From Ichthyophis bannanicus (taxonomy: Eukaryota; Chordata; Amphibia; Gymnophiona; Ichthyophiidae), in NCBI GenBank assembly GCA_033557465.1, contig CM066032.1, positions 1,314,312,191 to 1,314,376,190 of the forward strand: 64,000 nucleotides of DNA. The letters run 5' to 3'. The position numbers and the translations under genes were made by a program. The notes under the pieces are model-generated. The model did no database searches and had not been told where the DNA came from. It was given only the letters and a program-made list of their open reading frames with translations. This document shows, in pieces, positions 23,174-33,600 of this stretch; positions within the stretch are counted from its first letter, which is position 1; each line of letters starts with the position of its first letter.

Positions 23174-24936
23174 CTAATCTTCATCCATGTCATAGCCCGT
23201 CGCAACTGCCACTCCCTCAATAGCTTCTTCCTTCTCTCACTGGAACTGTGCTCGGTTCTTTCCTCCACGATGCTGGAATCGACCTCCTGTTCTCCAGGGA
23301 CTCCCTCCTCCCCTCCTGGGGGTGGAGTCAAGATACGGGCATTCGCTTCTCCAGTGTCCTTCTTCTATGCAATGGGCGCACTGATTCGCACCCAGAGGGT
23401 CCAATTATTTTCACGACCCCTTCCATGTCCTCTGCTCCTTCGATTTGGAAAACCTCCTTCACGTCATTCAACTAAAGCGGCAGCAAGAAGATCTGCTTTC
23501 TTCTTCATCTTACGTTTACTTTCTCTGTCACGTTCATTTTCACGATTCACAAACACTTTCTGAGCAACTTCCATTAACTGTGCTGTATTAATGCCCACAA
23601 ATCCATCCAGTTTCTGTAATTTTCGTTTTATATCTCTCTGGGACTGACTGACAAAAGCTGCATTTACCATCCGCAAATTTTACTGGGCAGCTGGATCGTA
23701 TGGCGTATACAATCTATAGGCTTCAGACAATCGCTCATAGAAGGCCGCTGGGCTCTCATTCGGACCCTGGATAACTTCTGATACCTTCCCGATATTCATG
23801 GCCCTCTGGCCTCCCTTCCTTAGGCCCTGCAACAAGGCCTGGCGAAATCGATTTAGGGCTGTCGCCCCCCTTTCATCATTCGGATCCCATCTAGGATCTT
23901 CATTTGGGAAAGCTGCGGCGGTTGCTTGTGGGAGATTCATTTCCCCTCCCTCTACGGGATTTTCTTCTAACCAGTGGACAGCTGCTTGCATAATTTGCGC
24001 TCGCTCCTCGGTAGTAAAGAGAGTGGACAGGAGCTGGCGGCAATCAGGCCAGGTGGGCTGATGCGTTTGCATTATACTAGACACTAACTCCGTCAATTCT
24101 TGGGGTTATTCCGTATAGGACGCATAATGCGTTTTCCAGTTCAATAAATCAGTAGTAGAAAAAGGCACGTAGATTAGACTGGCTGGTCCTGGTGCCATCT
24201 GGCCTTGTTCATTTAGGATAGGTAGACCAGGTACTTGGCGCAATGGCATTAAGTGCCTTGTTTTCTCTTTCTTTTTCTTCGGGGTTACACTTCTTAAATC
24301 ATACGGTTCTCGGGTATAAGCTTCCTTAACAGGTGACCCTAAACTGGCAGGAGAGCCTCCGCTTCCAGTATCATCAGGGGACCCCGATCCTCCTGATGTA
24401 CTTGGGCCAGACTCGGGGCTATCACTCGGGGAAGTGGGCTTCTTTTGCTGCTGCAGCAGTAATTTCTGGGTCACCTCATTAGGTTCTGCTTCAGGTGGTG
24501 GAGCGGATGGAACTAACCTATATGGATACTGGGGTAAACGGGCCAGGATATCTGGGGACTCTGAGGCAGAATACACAGGTGGCTTCCCTTCCTCAGGCTT
24601 CCGGGTTCCCCTGGTGGTTGCTACTAGTATTCTACACTGTTCCTCATAGCAACGCTTCATCCAAAAGGGCTGCTTCTCACAAATACCCAGCCAGGAGTCT
24701 ATGTAAGGGACCTGATCAGGGAACATTTTTTGTACAATCTGATGAACACGAGAAACTATACCAATATCAAAGGTGCCCTCACGGGGCCATGAAATAGCTA
24801 ACACTGGCCACTCCCTTTCACAGAGCATTTCTAATCGGGACGGAGACATTCTTATTCTGTAGTCTCCGGAAAATCCCTTACGGAAATTCTTGATCATACA
24901 TTCTAACGGAGTTTGCGTAGACTCCACCCCTCCCAT
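23174..24936 (-). pseudogene. gag: Proviral gag (matrix, capsid, nucleocapsid), broken
   Basis: I choose the ATG at 24,934-24,936 because it gives MGGVEST, a Gly-2 myristoylation-type start, though the frame is open to 24,966. Matrix includes TPLECMIKNFRKGFSGDY and EGTFDI. A Pro/Ser-rich linker (PSAPPPEAEP, GSGSPDDTGSGG) follows, then capsid with the conserved QGPNESPAAFYERLSEAY block (about 23,740). Nucleocapsid has one CCHC knuckle, CAHCIEEGHWRSEC (23,339-23,380). Breaks: TAA at about 24,106, TAA at about 23,682, a frame change between 23,464 and 23,380, and a TGA near 23,236. The final TAG (23,174-23,176) is at the place where gammaretroviruses use stop readthrough to make Gag-Pol. Confidence 0.9.
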
Positions 24937-25657
24937 AACCGTAATGACGTACATGACAACAGACAATAAGGGTAGGTAGTATGGCTGCAGGTAAGGGGTC
25001 CGTACAGCCCACAGAACAATGGGGAGACAAACACCAAACCCTACCTCCTTTTCGCGACCTGGACACGGTCGCCTGGCCAGGAACTGCGCTACTCAGGAGT
25101 CCGCTCTCACTCGGTCTATATCTCAAGACCTCTCAGTCACACAGACAGTCATACCAGCAAGAAGAAATCATTTTTCAAATGCCCAAGGCTTTACTGACTA
25201 ACTGACTATCCCAAATGAAGGGTCGATGGCTTCTGCTCCGCTAATCCTTATGCGGAGCGTACTAGGACCGCCCTTATGAGAAGTGATCAAGTTCTCTCAT
25301 CTTGCACACTTATGCAAAACTTTCCCAGTTAGCCTAAACCAAATTAGTCTCGCATACTCATGCAAGACTTTTTCCTCAGGCTTCACTGACTATTGAACAA
25401 GAAAATGTCTACTCACCGGATCCGGTTCCCGATACCAAACCAGTTCATGGGTTGGATCCTGGACTCCCCTCGGGTTCGGAGGTGTTGGCCAGCTGGACCC
25501 AGTGGTCCGCCGAGGCAAGGCGGAACCCTCCCCGATACAAGAGGACCGGTGGCGCCTGAGGTTTCCCCTGCGGTCAGACAGACACGGTTCCAACCGGGCC
25601 AGACCTGGAGGCGAAATACGTGGAATATTCACTTGAATACCATCCACTACTCGCACA

Positions 25658-25675
25658 TTCCCGGCCAACGCACCA
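25658..25675 (-). other. Primer binding site, tRNA-Gly type
   Basis: The minus strand reads TGGTGCGTTGGCCGGGAA, six bases inside the 5' LTR. By recall its first 16 bases are complementary to the 3' end of vertebrate tRNA-Gly(UCC), CCCGGCCAACGC plus CCA. It would prime minus-strand DNA synthesis. Confidence 0.8.
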
Positions 25676-25681
25676 ATACTA

Positions 25682-26206
25682 TGTAGCAGCAAAGTGCAAA
25701 TAATGAATAAATCCAGGAGTCAATTGCAGGGTCCAAGCCAATTTATTGTGCACAAGGCTCAGACAGTCGAGCTTCAAAAAGGACTGAGCAAAGTTCTTAC
25801 AGAAACATATTTATTTTATACATTTCTTTTCAGTTTGATACATGCAGACTTTCTATTGGTCCCAACGCCCCCTGCACTTGTCCAATCGGAGATCCTTTCT
25901 GGGCCTAGCACCCGGTTCCCTCCTCTAGGATTGTTCTAACAATGGCACAGTTTCTAGGTATGGATACAATTCTACTGCGAGGTCGTTTCTAGCTCCAGGA
26001 ATGCATGTATTGAAACATTTCTATCATCAGAACACAAAAGAATAATAAGGGATTTATGAATTCATGAAAACCTCTTGTTAAGCAGTTTTAAAACAGTTTT
26101 CTCAAACTTTCGCAAACTTTGTTTTTTCTCAGATGGGGGTTGGAATCAGGGCCTAACTTACAGGCCTTTCATATTTGCAGGCTATTATAGGCCATAGCCT
26201 ACCACA
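25682..26206 (-). repeat. Proviral 5' LTR
   Basis: Read on the minus strand from 26,206. It has a TATA-like box TGTATAAAATAAATA (plus-strand about 25,811-25,826) and AATAAA (plus-strand 25,742-25,747), giving a U3-R-U5 order with transcription starting near 25,785 (inference). It ends TG...CA and is flanked on the right by the CTTT duplication at 26,207-26,210. Confidence 0.95.
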
Positions 26207-26210
26207 CTTT

Positions 26211-26350
26211 CTCACCTCCAATTTCATCAACGTTCTCCCAAACAGCAGTAGCAAGTAAGTTTTGCTCAAAAAAAGCAAGAAATTGCAGCGCTTTTCTGTC
26301 CTGCAACGGGAGTACCCTGGCAGTGCATCTTCCTTCTATTCCACCATCAT
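26211..26350 (-). pseudogene. L1/Tx1-type ORF1 fragment, part right of the provirus
   Basis: The minus strand reads RVLPLQDRKALQFLAFFEQNL and ATAVWENVDE, running up to the provirus target site. It appears to be the upstream side of the ORF1-like fragment at 16,640-17,248. The upstream limit is unclear. Confidence 0.4.
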
Positions 26351-26559
26351 GTGACCCCCCCACCCATGTGCATTTAAATCATTTCCCTCAAGAACTATCC
26401 GAGTCCTCTGTATGTTCTGTTTGTCTGTTTTGAATAGATTGTTAGCTCTGTGAAGAAGGGACTGTCTCTTACGTGTATAGGTACATCCTAGTTCCTCCGG
26501 AATCTCATTCATGAAAAAAGCACAACCTGAGACTTCATTGGCATTTTAAAGACACACAG

Positions 26560-26999
26560 AGGTAGACACAATTTTGATCCCGCAGAATACATCTAGCCCC
26601 CGCAGGATCAGAATCACGTCTAAGCCTGTACAGTTGGCCTGCATGTACAGGCTCCTGCCCAGCTAACTCAGGCTCCTGAATGGTGTCCAGTTGCTATGGC
26701 AATGTGGCTTCATTCAGGAGCTGCGATCCCTGGCTGCTGACCACTTTTATCATTCTCCCGGCAGTCCGACCCCCAATCTGGCCACCCATGGCCAGGGTTG
26801 GGTTGTGGGGAATCTCCTGCACCCCTTCCAAGCTTTGCCATCACCTGGGCCTGCCATTCCCCGATGTCTAGGGGAATTTATTCCACCTCAGAGGTGGAAT
26901 AAGTTCCTGTCTAGTCTACTGGCCCCGGACGCACAGGGCCTATGTTAGAATCGTCCCTGTATGTCTGGGGACGTGGACTGCCCACTGCCCGCCCTAACT
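26560..26999 (+). repeat. GC-rich dispersed repeat, copy in direct orientation
   Basis: Shares long similar stretches, inverted, with 27,801-28,440. Examples are CATTCAGGAGCTGCGATCCC and CCCATGGCCAGGGTTGGGTTGTGGGGAA here, against their reverse complements near 28,240-28,100, and GATCAGAATCACGTCTAAGC against the same phrase inverted near 28,370. There is no protein. The two copies could pair as a hairpin with about a 1-kb loop. Confidence 0.65.
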
Positions 27000-27275
27000 C
27001 TGCCTCCGCACCACCCCCTTCCGCCCCTGTCTAATCTCCTTGTACAGACTCCTTGTTCATTCGGGGATGCTTTGGACAGGTACGGCAGGGGGCGAATAGC
27101 TTCAGAATAGACCCCATATCTGTATATATTGTAAACATCTTCTCTGTAAATATGTTATGAGCAGTTCATTTGTTACACCAGTGTTTAAAGTTCAATGTAT
27201 CTGTTCTTGTTCATTGTAAACCACCCTTGAAGGGGCAGTATAGAAAAGTTCTTAAATAAAAAAATAAAAGAAGAA
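27000..27275 (+). repeat. L2-like LINE 3' tail
   Basis: Ends GTTCATTGTAAACCACCCTTG, AAGGGGCAGTATAGAA, then AAATAAAAAAATAAAA. It matches the 3' end at 40,740-40,918 and, inverted, the end at 41,149. No RT is attached, so it is a severely 5'-truncated copy. Confidence 0.65.
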
Positions 27276-27639
27276 TCATTTGGCGCCTAAGAGCTTGCCC
27301 TATATGTCTTAAGTTATCTGCTATGCATAAAGAACTGATTCCATTAAGGGAAGAATTGGTTGCAATTAAGTACAAATAGAAAAATATCCACCACTGCTCC
27401 CACAAAGAATCAAACAGCCCAGGAACAAGTGGATCACAGTGGGCTCTGGTAGGTTGCGACCTGTAACATGGAGACACTCATCAAGAGATATTCCTGCATA
27501 ATGTGCCTTCTCTGCCTTGGAAAATGAGAGTGCCCAATCCATGGAAACTAAAGAGCCCTTAAATGAGAAGGTAACTCAGGCAGGCTCCTGAATGGAGCAG
27601 CAGCACCATGACACCCAATCTACTGATAATGCACCAAAC
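27276..27639 (+). other. Probable upstream CR1 sequence, not readable as protein
   Basis: Lies between an L2-like tail and the CR1 ORF1 esterase start. No motif was recognised. It could be the degraded N-terminal part of CR1 ORF1. Confidence 0.3.
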
Positions 27640-27800
27640 ATGAAGAAAAAAATCACAAAACAGGAAACTACTACTACTTGGAGATTCCATTATCAGAGTT
27701 AACAACTTGGAACACAGTTCAAAGGAGAGAAGATGGTCAAATGCCCCCCAGGCTCTTCAGCCAACAGGACTATGAACCATATTGTTGGCATAGGGGTCTA
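27640..27800 (+). pseudogene. CR1 ORF1 esterase domain, first block
   Basis: The frame near 27,663 reads KLLLLGDSIIRVNN, the block-I GDS motif with the nucleophile Ser of SGNH/GDSL-type esterases known from CR1 ORF1 proteins. The following text (HSSKERRWSNAPQALQ) drifts off. A 0.64-kb repeat then intervenes, and the domain resumes at 28,441. Confidence 0.65.
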
Positions 27801-28440
27801 TTCTGTACCACAAATTGCGGGGATGGATGTCCCATTGGGACGTCCATCCCCGCTATTCACCTCCTTCCGTCCCTGGAAAAAGCCTCTCCTTACGACATGG
27901 AATGTGTACGGGGAGGCATAGTCGGGGGGTGGGTGGGGGGTATTGCGGCGGTGGAGTGAGGGCAGGCAGTGGGTGGTCCAAGACCCCAAACATACAGGGC
28001 TGATTCTGAAGTTGGCCCTGTACGTCCGGGGCCTCAGATCTAGATGGGGGTCGGCAGGCCTGGGCAGCATCAAAGAGGTGAGAGGGTGCAGGGGGTTCCC
28101 CACAACCCAACCCTGGCCATGACAGGCCAGATCGGGGGTCGGGCTTTGGGGAATGAAGATTGTAGTTGGCGGCCAAGGATCGCGGCTCCTGAATGGAGCA
28201 GCGGTGCCATTGCAATGGGATGCCATGGCATCGCGACTCCATTCAGGAGCCTGACTGAGTTAACAGGGCAGGGGTCTGTATGTGCAGACCAATCTGAATC
28301 AGGCCCCGGCCTGCACTTACAAGTCCAGATTTGATTCTGATCCCATAGGGCACGTATAGCTCCAGCAGGATCAGAATCAGGTCTGCATCTGTGCATCCCG
28401 ATTCCGATCGGACACACAGGGGCCTGCATGCACTAACTAG
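27801..28440 (-). repeat. GC-rich dispersed repeat inserted in CR1 ORF1, inverted copy
   Basis: Begins with a near-perfect 32-bp palindrome, GGGGATGGATGTCCCA/TGGGACGTCCATCCCC, at about 27,820-27,852. It contains the inverted equivalent of the 26,560-26,999 repeat. It separates the two halves of a CR1 esterase domain, so it inserted into the LINE. Confidence 0.6.
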
Positions 28441-28850
28441 AATGTGCCTCATAGTTAGTGCAGAAAGTGAGCACTCCAAAATTGATGTTATCGTCCACTT
28501 GGGTACAAATGACTTGGCTAGAAACAGTGCCTCTACAGTTCAAAGAGACTTCCAGATTCTGGGGCAGGAATTCAAATCCATTGTTAACACTATAACATTC
28601 TCAGAAGTTTTACATGTTGTTGTTCAGGGGACAGAAAGGCTGCATCACATAATCAACTTTAATACATGGCTCCAAATCTGGTGCAAACAAGAAGGATTTA
28701 GATATATTGGCGACTGGGGAATAGATGGAACAACAAGAGCCTATACTGTGTGGATGGACTACATCTCTCTGTCAAAAGGATCCTAAGTGAAAAATTCACG
28801 CATTACGTAGACAAACATTTAAACTAGCGAAAGGGGGTGATGGATGGAGA
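28441..28850 (+). pseudogene. CR1 ORF1 esterase domain, second part
   Basis: The frame reads KIDVIVHLGTNDLARNSAS (block III GTND of SGNH hydrolases), DFQILGQEFKSI, FSEVLHVVVQGTERLHHII and WLQIWCKQEGFRYIGDW. Then, in another frame, come a DGLHL-like remnant and SEKFTHYVDKHLN at the ORF1 end (about 28,790-28,840). The domain is known in CR1 ORF1p, where an esterase role in retrotransposition has been proposed. It lacks the block between GDS and GTND because of the inserted repeat. Confidence 0.7.
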
Positions 28851-28863
28851 AAAACAATTTGCA

Positions 28864-29860
28864 ACAGAGTGGACCCCCCTGAGGGAATGGATAACATGAG
28901 GAAAGATCTACAAAAGCTGGAAGAATGGTCTAATGCTTGGCAGTTAAGATTTAATGTAAAGAAGTGCAGTGTCATGCACTAGGGATGCAGAAATCCAAGG
29001 GAATTGTATGTGATAGGGGTTGAGAAGTAGATATGCATAGACCAGGAGAAGGATCTTGGAGTGATTGTTTTTGAGGACCTCAAGGTGGTGAAATTGTGTG
29101 ACAAGGCAGTGGCCAAAGCCAGAAGGATTCTGGGTTGCATACAGAAAGGAATTTTCAGTAGAAAGGAAGAGGTACTAATGACACTGTACAAGTCACTGGT
29201 GAGACCTTACTTGGAATATTATGTTCAGTTTTGGAGACCATATCTCCAAAAGGCTATAAAAAGACTGGAAACGATTCAGAGGAAGGCGACCAAAATGATT
29301 TGGAGCCTGCGCCAGAAGACGCATGAGAAGAGACTTGAAGACCTAAATATGTATACACTAGAGGACAGAAGGAACAGGGAAGATATGATTCAGACCTTTA
29401 AATACTTAGAGTATTAATCAACAAACAAACCTCTTTCAAAGATGGGGAAGCTGTAAAACTAGAGGGCATAACATGAAGCTGCAAGGGGGTAAACTGAAAG
29501 GCAATGTCTGGAAATACTTTTTCACAGAAAGGCTGGTGGATGCTTGGAAAGCCTTGCCGATGGATGTGGTGGGAGCAAATACAGTGACAGAATTCAAAAT
29601 GGCATGGGACAGACACAGTGGATCACTTTATAGCAAAAGGATAAAATCAAAATAAACTTAACTATCTCTTATATCTCAACAAATAGGGGTGACCTGCATG
29701 AAGCTGTGAGTACACCACTAAACAAAGACATGGATAGGGGTGACCTGCACGGAGCGGCAGGTGTGTACCTACTTTTGCCACCTTGCTGGGCAGACTAGAT
29801 GGACCATGCTGGTCTTTATCTGCCACCATATACTATGTTACTATGTTATGATGTTACACA
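28864..29860 (+). pseudogene. CR1 ORF2 C-terminal region and 3' end, internally deleted
   Basis: ORF1 jumps directly to the end of RT. From 28,864: EGMDNMRKDLQKLEEWSNAWQ, CRNPRELY, QEKDLGVIVFEDLKVVK, ARRILGCIQKGIFSR, LVRPYLEYYVQFWRPYLQ, NMYTLEDRRNR and FKYLEY. A frame change follows, then YFFTERLVDAWKALPMDVV and FKMAWDRHS. The 3' end is intact: GACTAGATGGACCATGCTGG, TCTTTATCTGCCACCATATAC, then TATGTTACTATGTTATG. The endonuclease and RT catalytic box are deleted, so this copy is not autonomous. It is the clearest CR1 3' end in the window. Confidence 0.85.
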
Positions 29861-32559
29861 AGTCCAGCTCCAACAGTTAGACCGTTTGTTAGAATAACAA
29901 GTGCTTTGCCTTGCACCGACTCAGGTCTAATTTGTTGAAGATCGTGTTTTGGATACAGAGCCATAGAATGAGCCCAATAATGCAGGCTCAGGCAACCTTT
30001 TATAAAATCCTGGTGTCAACTCTAGCTGTCCAGTCTCTGAAGAGGCTCACTGCTCCAAACAAATCAACAGTGGTAAAACCGAGTGAACTGGTGAAGATTC
30101 AGAAATTCTTAAAATGTGTGCCCCAGGTGATGAGTAGTATTGACGTGTTAAGCTCTTACATTACCTTGTGTAGAAATATTCTCTAAGAATGCACCGTGTC
30201 TTGTAAGGAAGGGAGATTTACTGGTACCTAAACCCTGGCTGGTTTGAATGGAATGGCTTAATCCTTGTTCCGTTGCTGTGAGCGATTGTCACAGAAACCT
30301 GAGCTGCATTTCTAAATGTCTGCAGTGTCAGATCTGGCATGTACGAGAGGACTTCCATTCTTAAGAGTTTATAAATTTTAAATGTAGATGTTTATTTTAC
30401 AGCTAACTAGGAGTTCTTTGAGCATACAAAAGACTTGTTTATCAGTGGTTTTGCATCACAAAAACACTGCTATTGTTGGGTACCTTTACCAGTGAAATCA
30501 AATACATACATTTGTGCCATTTAGGAATTGTTAGTATAGAGCGGGCATAAAAATGGAGTGGAAGATAACAAGCCAGGAGAGGGATGAGAGAATAATAGAG
30601 AAAATGCTATTTTTCTGGTGTTTATCCATCTATTTTAATTTTAATTTTTCACATCGGGGTGTTTTCTCAGTCTTTATTGGTTAAACCCTAGAATGCGAAG
30701 CCCTGCTTATATTCTGTCTATCTCTAGATAAATCATTATTGGAATGCTGCTACTGAGTCAGGAGTAAACACTGCAGGGGCCCTAAACTTGATACCTCACA
30801 AGTTCTGAACCACAGCTGGAGTGTTCATTCTGCAGATTTTCTTGCCTGGGTTGCTGCATTTGCCGTTCCATTGGTAGCCTTTGCAAATAGGCCCAAAGGG
30901 TTTTTCAAAACTCAATTGTATCTAAAAGCACGCAGCATGATCGAGTAGAAAACCGCTGAAAAACTTTTCTGCTGAACTAAGTAACTATGGTATAATCATG
31001 AGCGGGCTGATCCAAGAAGCATTTATCATGACAGCCTCCCTAAAATTTATATGCAATTTTGCCAGTTTTCTGTCTTATTTTACATTTTAAATGTAAACAT
31101 AAAATTCTTCCTGTGATTGTTCGTTTACACTGGATAACAGACAGCCTCACCGCAGTGATTTACTTGCTATGCGAGGTTCACTAGGGTTTTTCTTTATTGT
31201 CCAGTGCAGATGGTGAAGTTAGGGTCGCTGCTAATGAGTCTAGCAGTAGAGCATCCAGATGGAGATAAAAATGAATTAATTGCAAAAAGACAGCCACATA
31301 TGTCCAGGTGCTGAAGTACTAGCAGAAAGAGGTTTATTCATCTGTATGTACAAAAACAGGCCTATATCAATAGAGCTATAACCTCAGCAGAGGTACACAA
31401 ATCCTTATATAACCTTGATAGTTGTAGTGTACCCCAACAAAATTCACAAATAAGCACGCTAATATTTTATAGCAAAAGATGATAATGGGTATACATAAGA
31501 CTGAAACTTAATTACAGTAGATAATAGGCAGTTAAATTATGAAACATATATCCAAGGTAATTCCTAAACTTCTGTGTTTGTCCATTCTCAAAATGAGACC
31601 CCAGTATCTCCAACCTGCTCTGATCCAGCTGCCAGTGTCATGGACATTGCCCCTCTTCCTGCCATGCTCTCTGGTTCTCTACCCTTGTTAGTGATCGAGT
31701 TCAATTTCCCCACTCTCAAGTCATAGGTCTGCCAACCTCCTGGGCATACAGTCCTGTTACGCCCTCTGTCACCCGTGACAGATTTCATTCCGCTACCTTG
31801 TTACTTGTTTGAAATACTTTTGGGAAAGATGCATTTTTTCAGGGTGTAGCCATCAAGTCAGGGCTTGTGTCTACACAGTTACCCCAAGCACTTTTTCAGC
31901 TTGGGTACACCTGTTTTGCTCAAAAGATGCGTCAGGAGTTACAGTTTCATTTTGAGAGAGTGAAAACACAATCATAACTTTTGATGCAGTTTTTGAGCGA
32001 AAAAGGGGTCTCCTATTATGTCGAAGGGAGATTAAACCATGATGTAGCACAGAATCATGCAGACAAAAACAATAAGTGGGAATATCGCAGCTTAAACTGT
32101 AAGACTGTTTTTTTGCCTTATGATATGGTAGACCTAATCCATGAAACATGAAGGCATTGTTGTATCTGAGATCTTTTCTCCCAATAATACTGTGCTATTA
32201 CTGACTTTTACAGCAAATTTTCTTGTGTGTTTAGACTAGTATAAGCCAACATGGTCTGTCATCAAAAGATTGCTTCCTGACTGGGATGCTTCCCAGTAGC
32301 TTATTTTTATTATTTTACTCTACACTGCAATGGGCAGTAGGCATTTGTGTGCCAAAGATATTTGGGCTCATTTTTGTTCATCAGAATATCTGTCAGTCAC
32401 CAGGAACCGAACCATCCATGTATTCATCCCATTTGTCCACATTAAAGTCTATGAGGAAAACTATTTTACAATGGAACTGTGAAGTTTGACATATATTTCA
32501 ATCAAACCTGCTGGAAACTTCATGGAAGGCATCTGTAATAGTGCTGCAAGCCATTCAGA
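29861..32559. other. No recognisable gene; probably unique or old repeat DNA
   Basis: A 91-codon frame at 29,911-30,186 resembles no family I know. The patch 31,310-31,560 is AT-rich with no terminal repeat found. I see no splice-site pair or conserved domain. Confidence 0.4.
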
Positions 32560-33230
32560 GTGTCACAAACTCTCTAGGGGCACCTGAAGACAGGCAGGAT
32601 GACTACTGGAAACCACCATCAGAAGGGCAAAATAGTACAAAGAGCAAAATGAACACCTCAATATAGTGGAAGAGAGAAAAGCAGCACCACAGTTGGTGGA
32701 AAAATGCCAAGACACTTTGAAAGAAGTAAAATGGCAAGGGGACCAGTACAACACCTTCATCACCTATAAGGCCGTAAAACAGGCAAAGAGGATCAGCACA
32801 GCACCCAACTAAGCTAGAAGGCCAGCATCCTACACACATGCATGTTTATCCCTCTGAGGCACAGGGGCATGATTTGCCAGGTGCATGCAGGCAGGCTGTG
32901 CTCACCAAGGCACCATACCTTGGCTGTAGCTTGCCCAACGATGGCAGGGAGAGCCAATGGCACTCCAGCCACCACATGGTCACATGGGGGAGGTGGGCAT
33001 ATTAAGCACATGGGTGTGTTGGGGGCTGGGGCACCACAACAGCTGGGGATGCACAGGAGTGGTTATACATCAGGGATGGTCCAGCACCAAGCATGGGGGT
33101 ATATTGCATGGCACAGTTGCAGTGCACATGCATGTTGGATATTTTGGGATGGCATGTGGTGCATGGCTGTTACCTGCAATGCTGGCCATGGCACAGCATG
33201 TTGTCATTCATGCCACCCCCTTTCTTTGCA
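32560..33230 (+). other. Region upstream of a Harbinger exon, possible intron
   Basis: Rich in CATG/TGCATG words. The first 250 bp can be read as a Lys/Gln-rich peptide (VEERKAAPQLVEKCQDTLKE), but no family was recognised. The end (CCCCCTTTCTTTGCAG) is a good 3' splice site directly before the transposase segment. Confidence 0.35.
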
Positions 33231-33600
33231 GGGAACCCACTGAGGGATTGGCTCATGACCCCAGTTGTCAGCCTGCGCACACCTGAGGAGCAGAGGTACA
33301 ACCGGTCGCACCAGCAGACTCGCTCCGTCATTGAGCGGACATTTGGCCTGCTGAAGAGCTGCTTCCTGATGCCTGGACCAGTCAAATGGTGAGCCATTCA
33401 AGGTGTGCAAGATATTCCTGGTGTGCTGCATTCTATACAACTACACACTATGCAAGAAGCAGCCACACTTGATGCAGCAGATGTCGAGCCCGAGGGCGAG
33501 GTGGATGGCATGGTGGCCCCCCAGCTAGCACATAGTCCAGCCTACCAATGGGGTGTGGTGACAAGGCAGACCCTAGAGCAGACGCACTTTGTGTGAGGTA
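33231..33600 (+). pseudogene. PIF/Harbinger-type nuclease (HARBI1-like), last exon
   Basis: After a TTTCTTTGCAG acceptor the frame reads PLRDWLMTPVVSLRTPEEQ, YNRSHQQTRSVIERTFGLLK. The Glu in VIERTFG is the third residue of the Harbinger DDE triad. A TGA after VKW and a frame switch follow (VCKIFLVCCILYNYTL, then DAADVEPEGEVD). This family cuts and pastes Harbinger transposons and normally needs a Myb/SANT partner. The exon carrying the first two Asp residues was not found. An antisense frame at 34,300-34,655 (QHLQGI, QALEAAVGPLDIIG) could be the partner, but that is weak. Confidence 0.65.

Larger units (their letters stand above)
17249..26206 (-). mobile_element. Complete endogenous gammaretrovirus-type provirus
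   Basis: Two 525-bp LTRs (17,249-17,773 and 25,682-26,206) bound it, with TG...CA ends and a 4-bp CTTT duplication at 17,245-17,248 and 26,207-26,210. Total length is 8,958 bp. In minus-strand order: 5' LTR, primer site, gag, pro, pol (RT, RNase H, integrase), env, polypurine tract, 3' LTR. The LTRs differ at about 15 positions by my count (roughly 3 percent), so the insertion is moderately young. Every gene carries stops or frameshifts, so this copy cannot make a full set of proteins. The 4-bp duplication and the in-frame gag-pol stop fit gammaretroviruses. Confidence 0.95.

Noticed and set aside
29911..30186. Possible host exon (91 codons)
   Set aside because: No recognisable family and no flanking splice sites that I could support.
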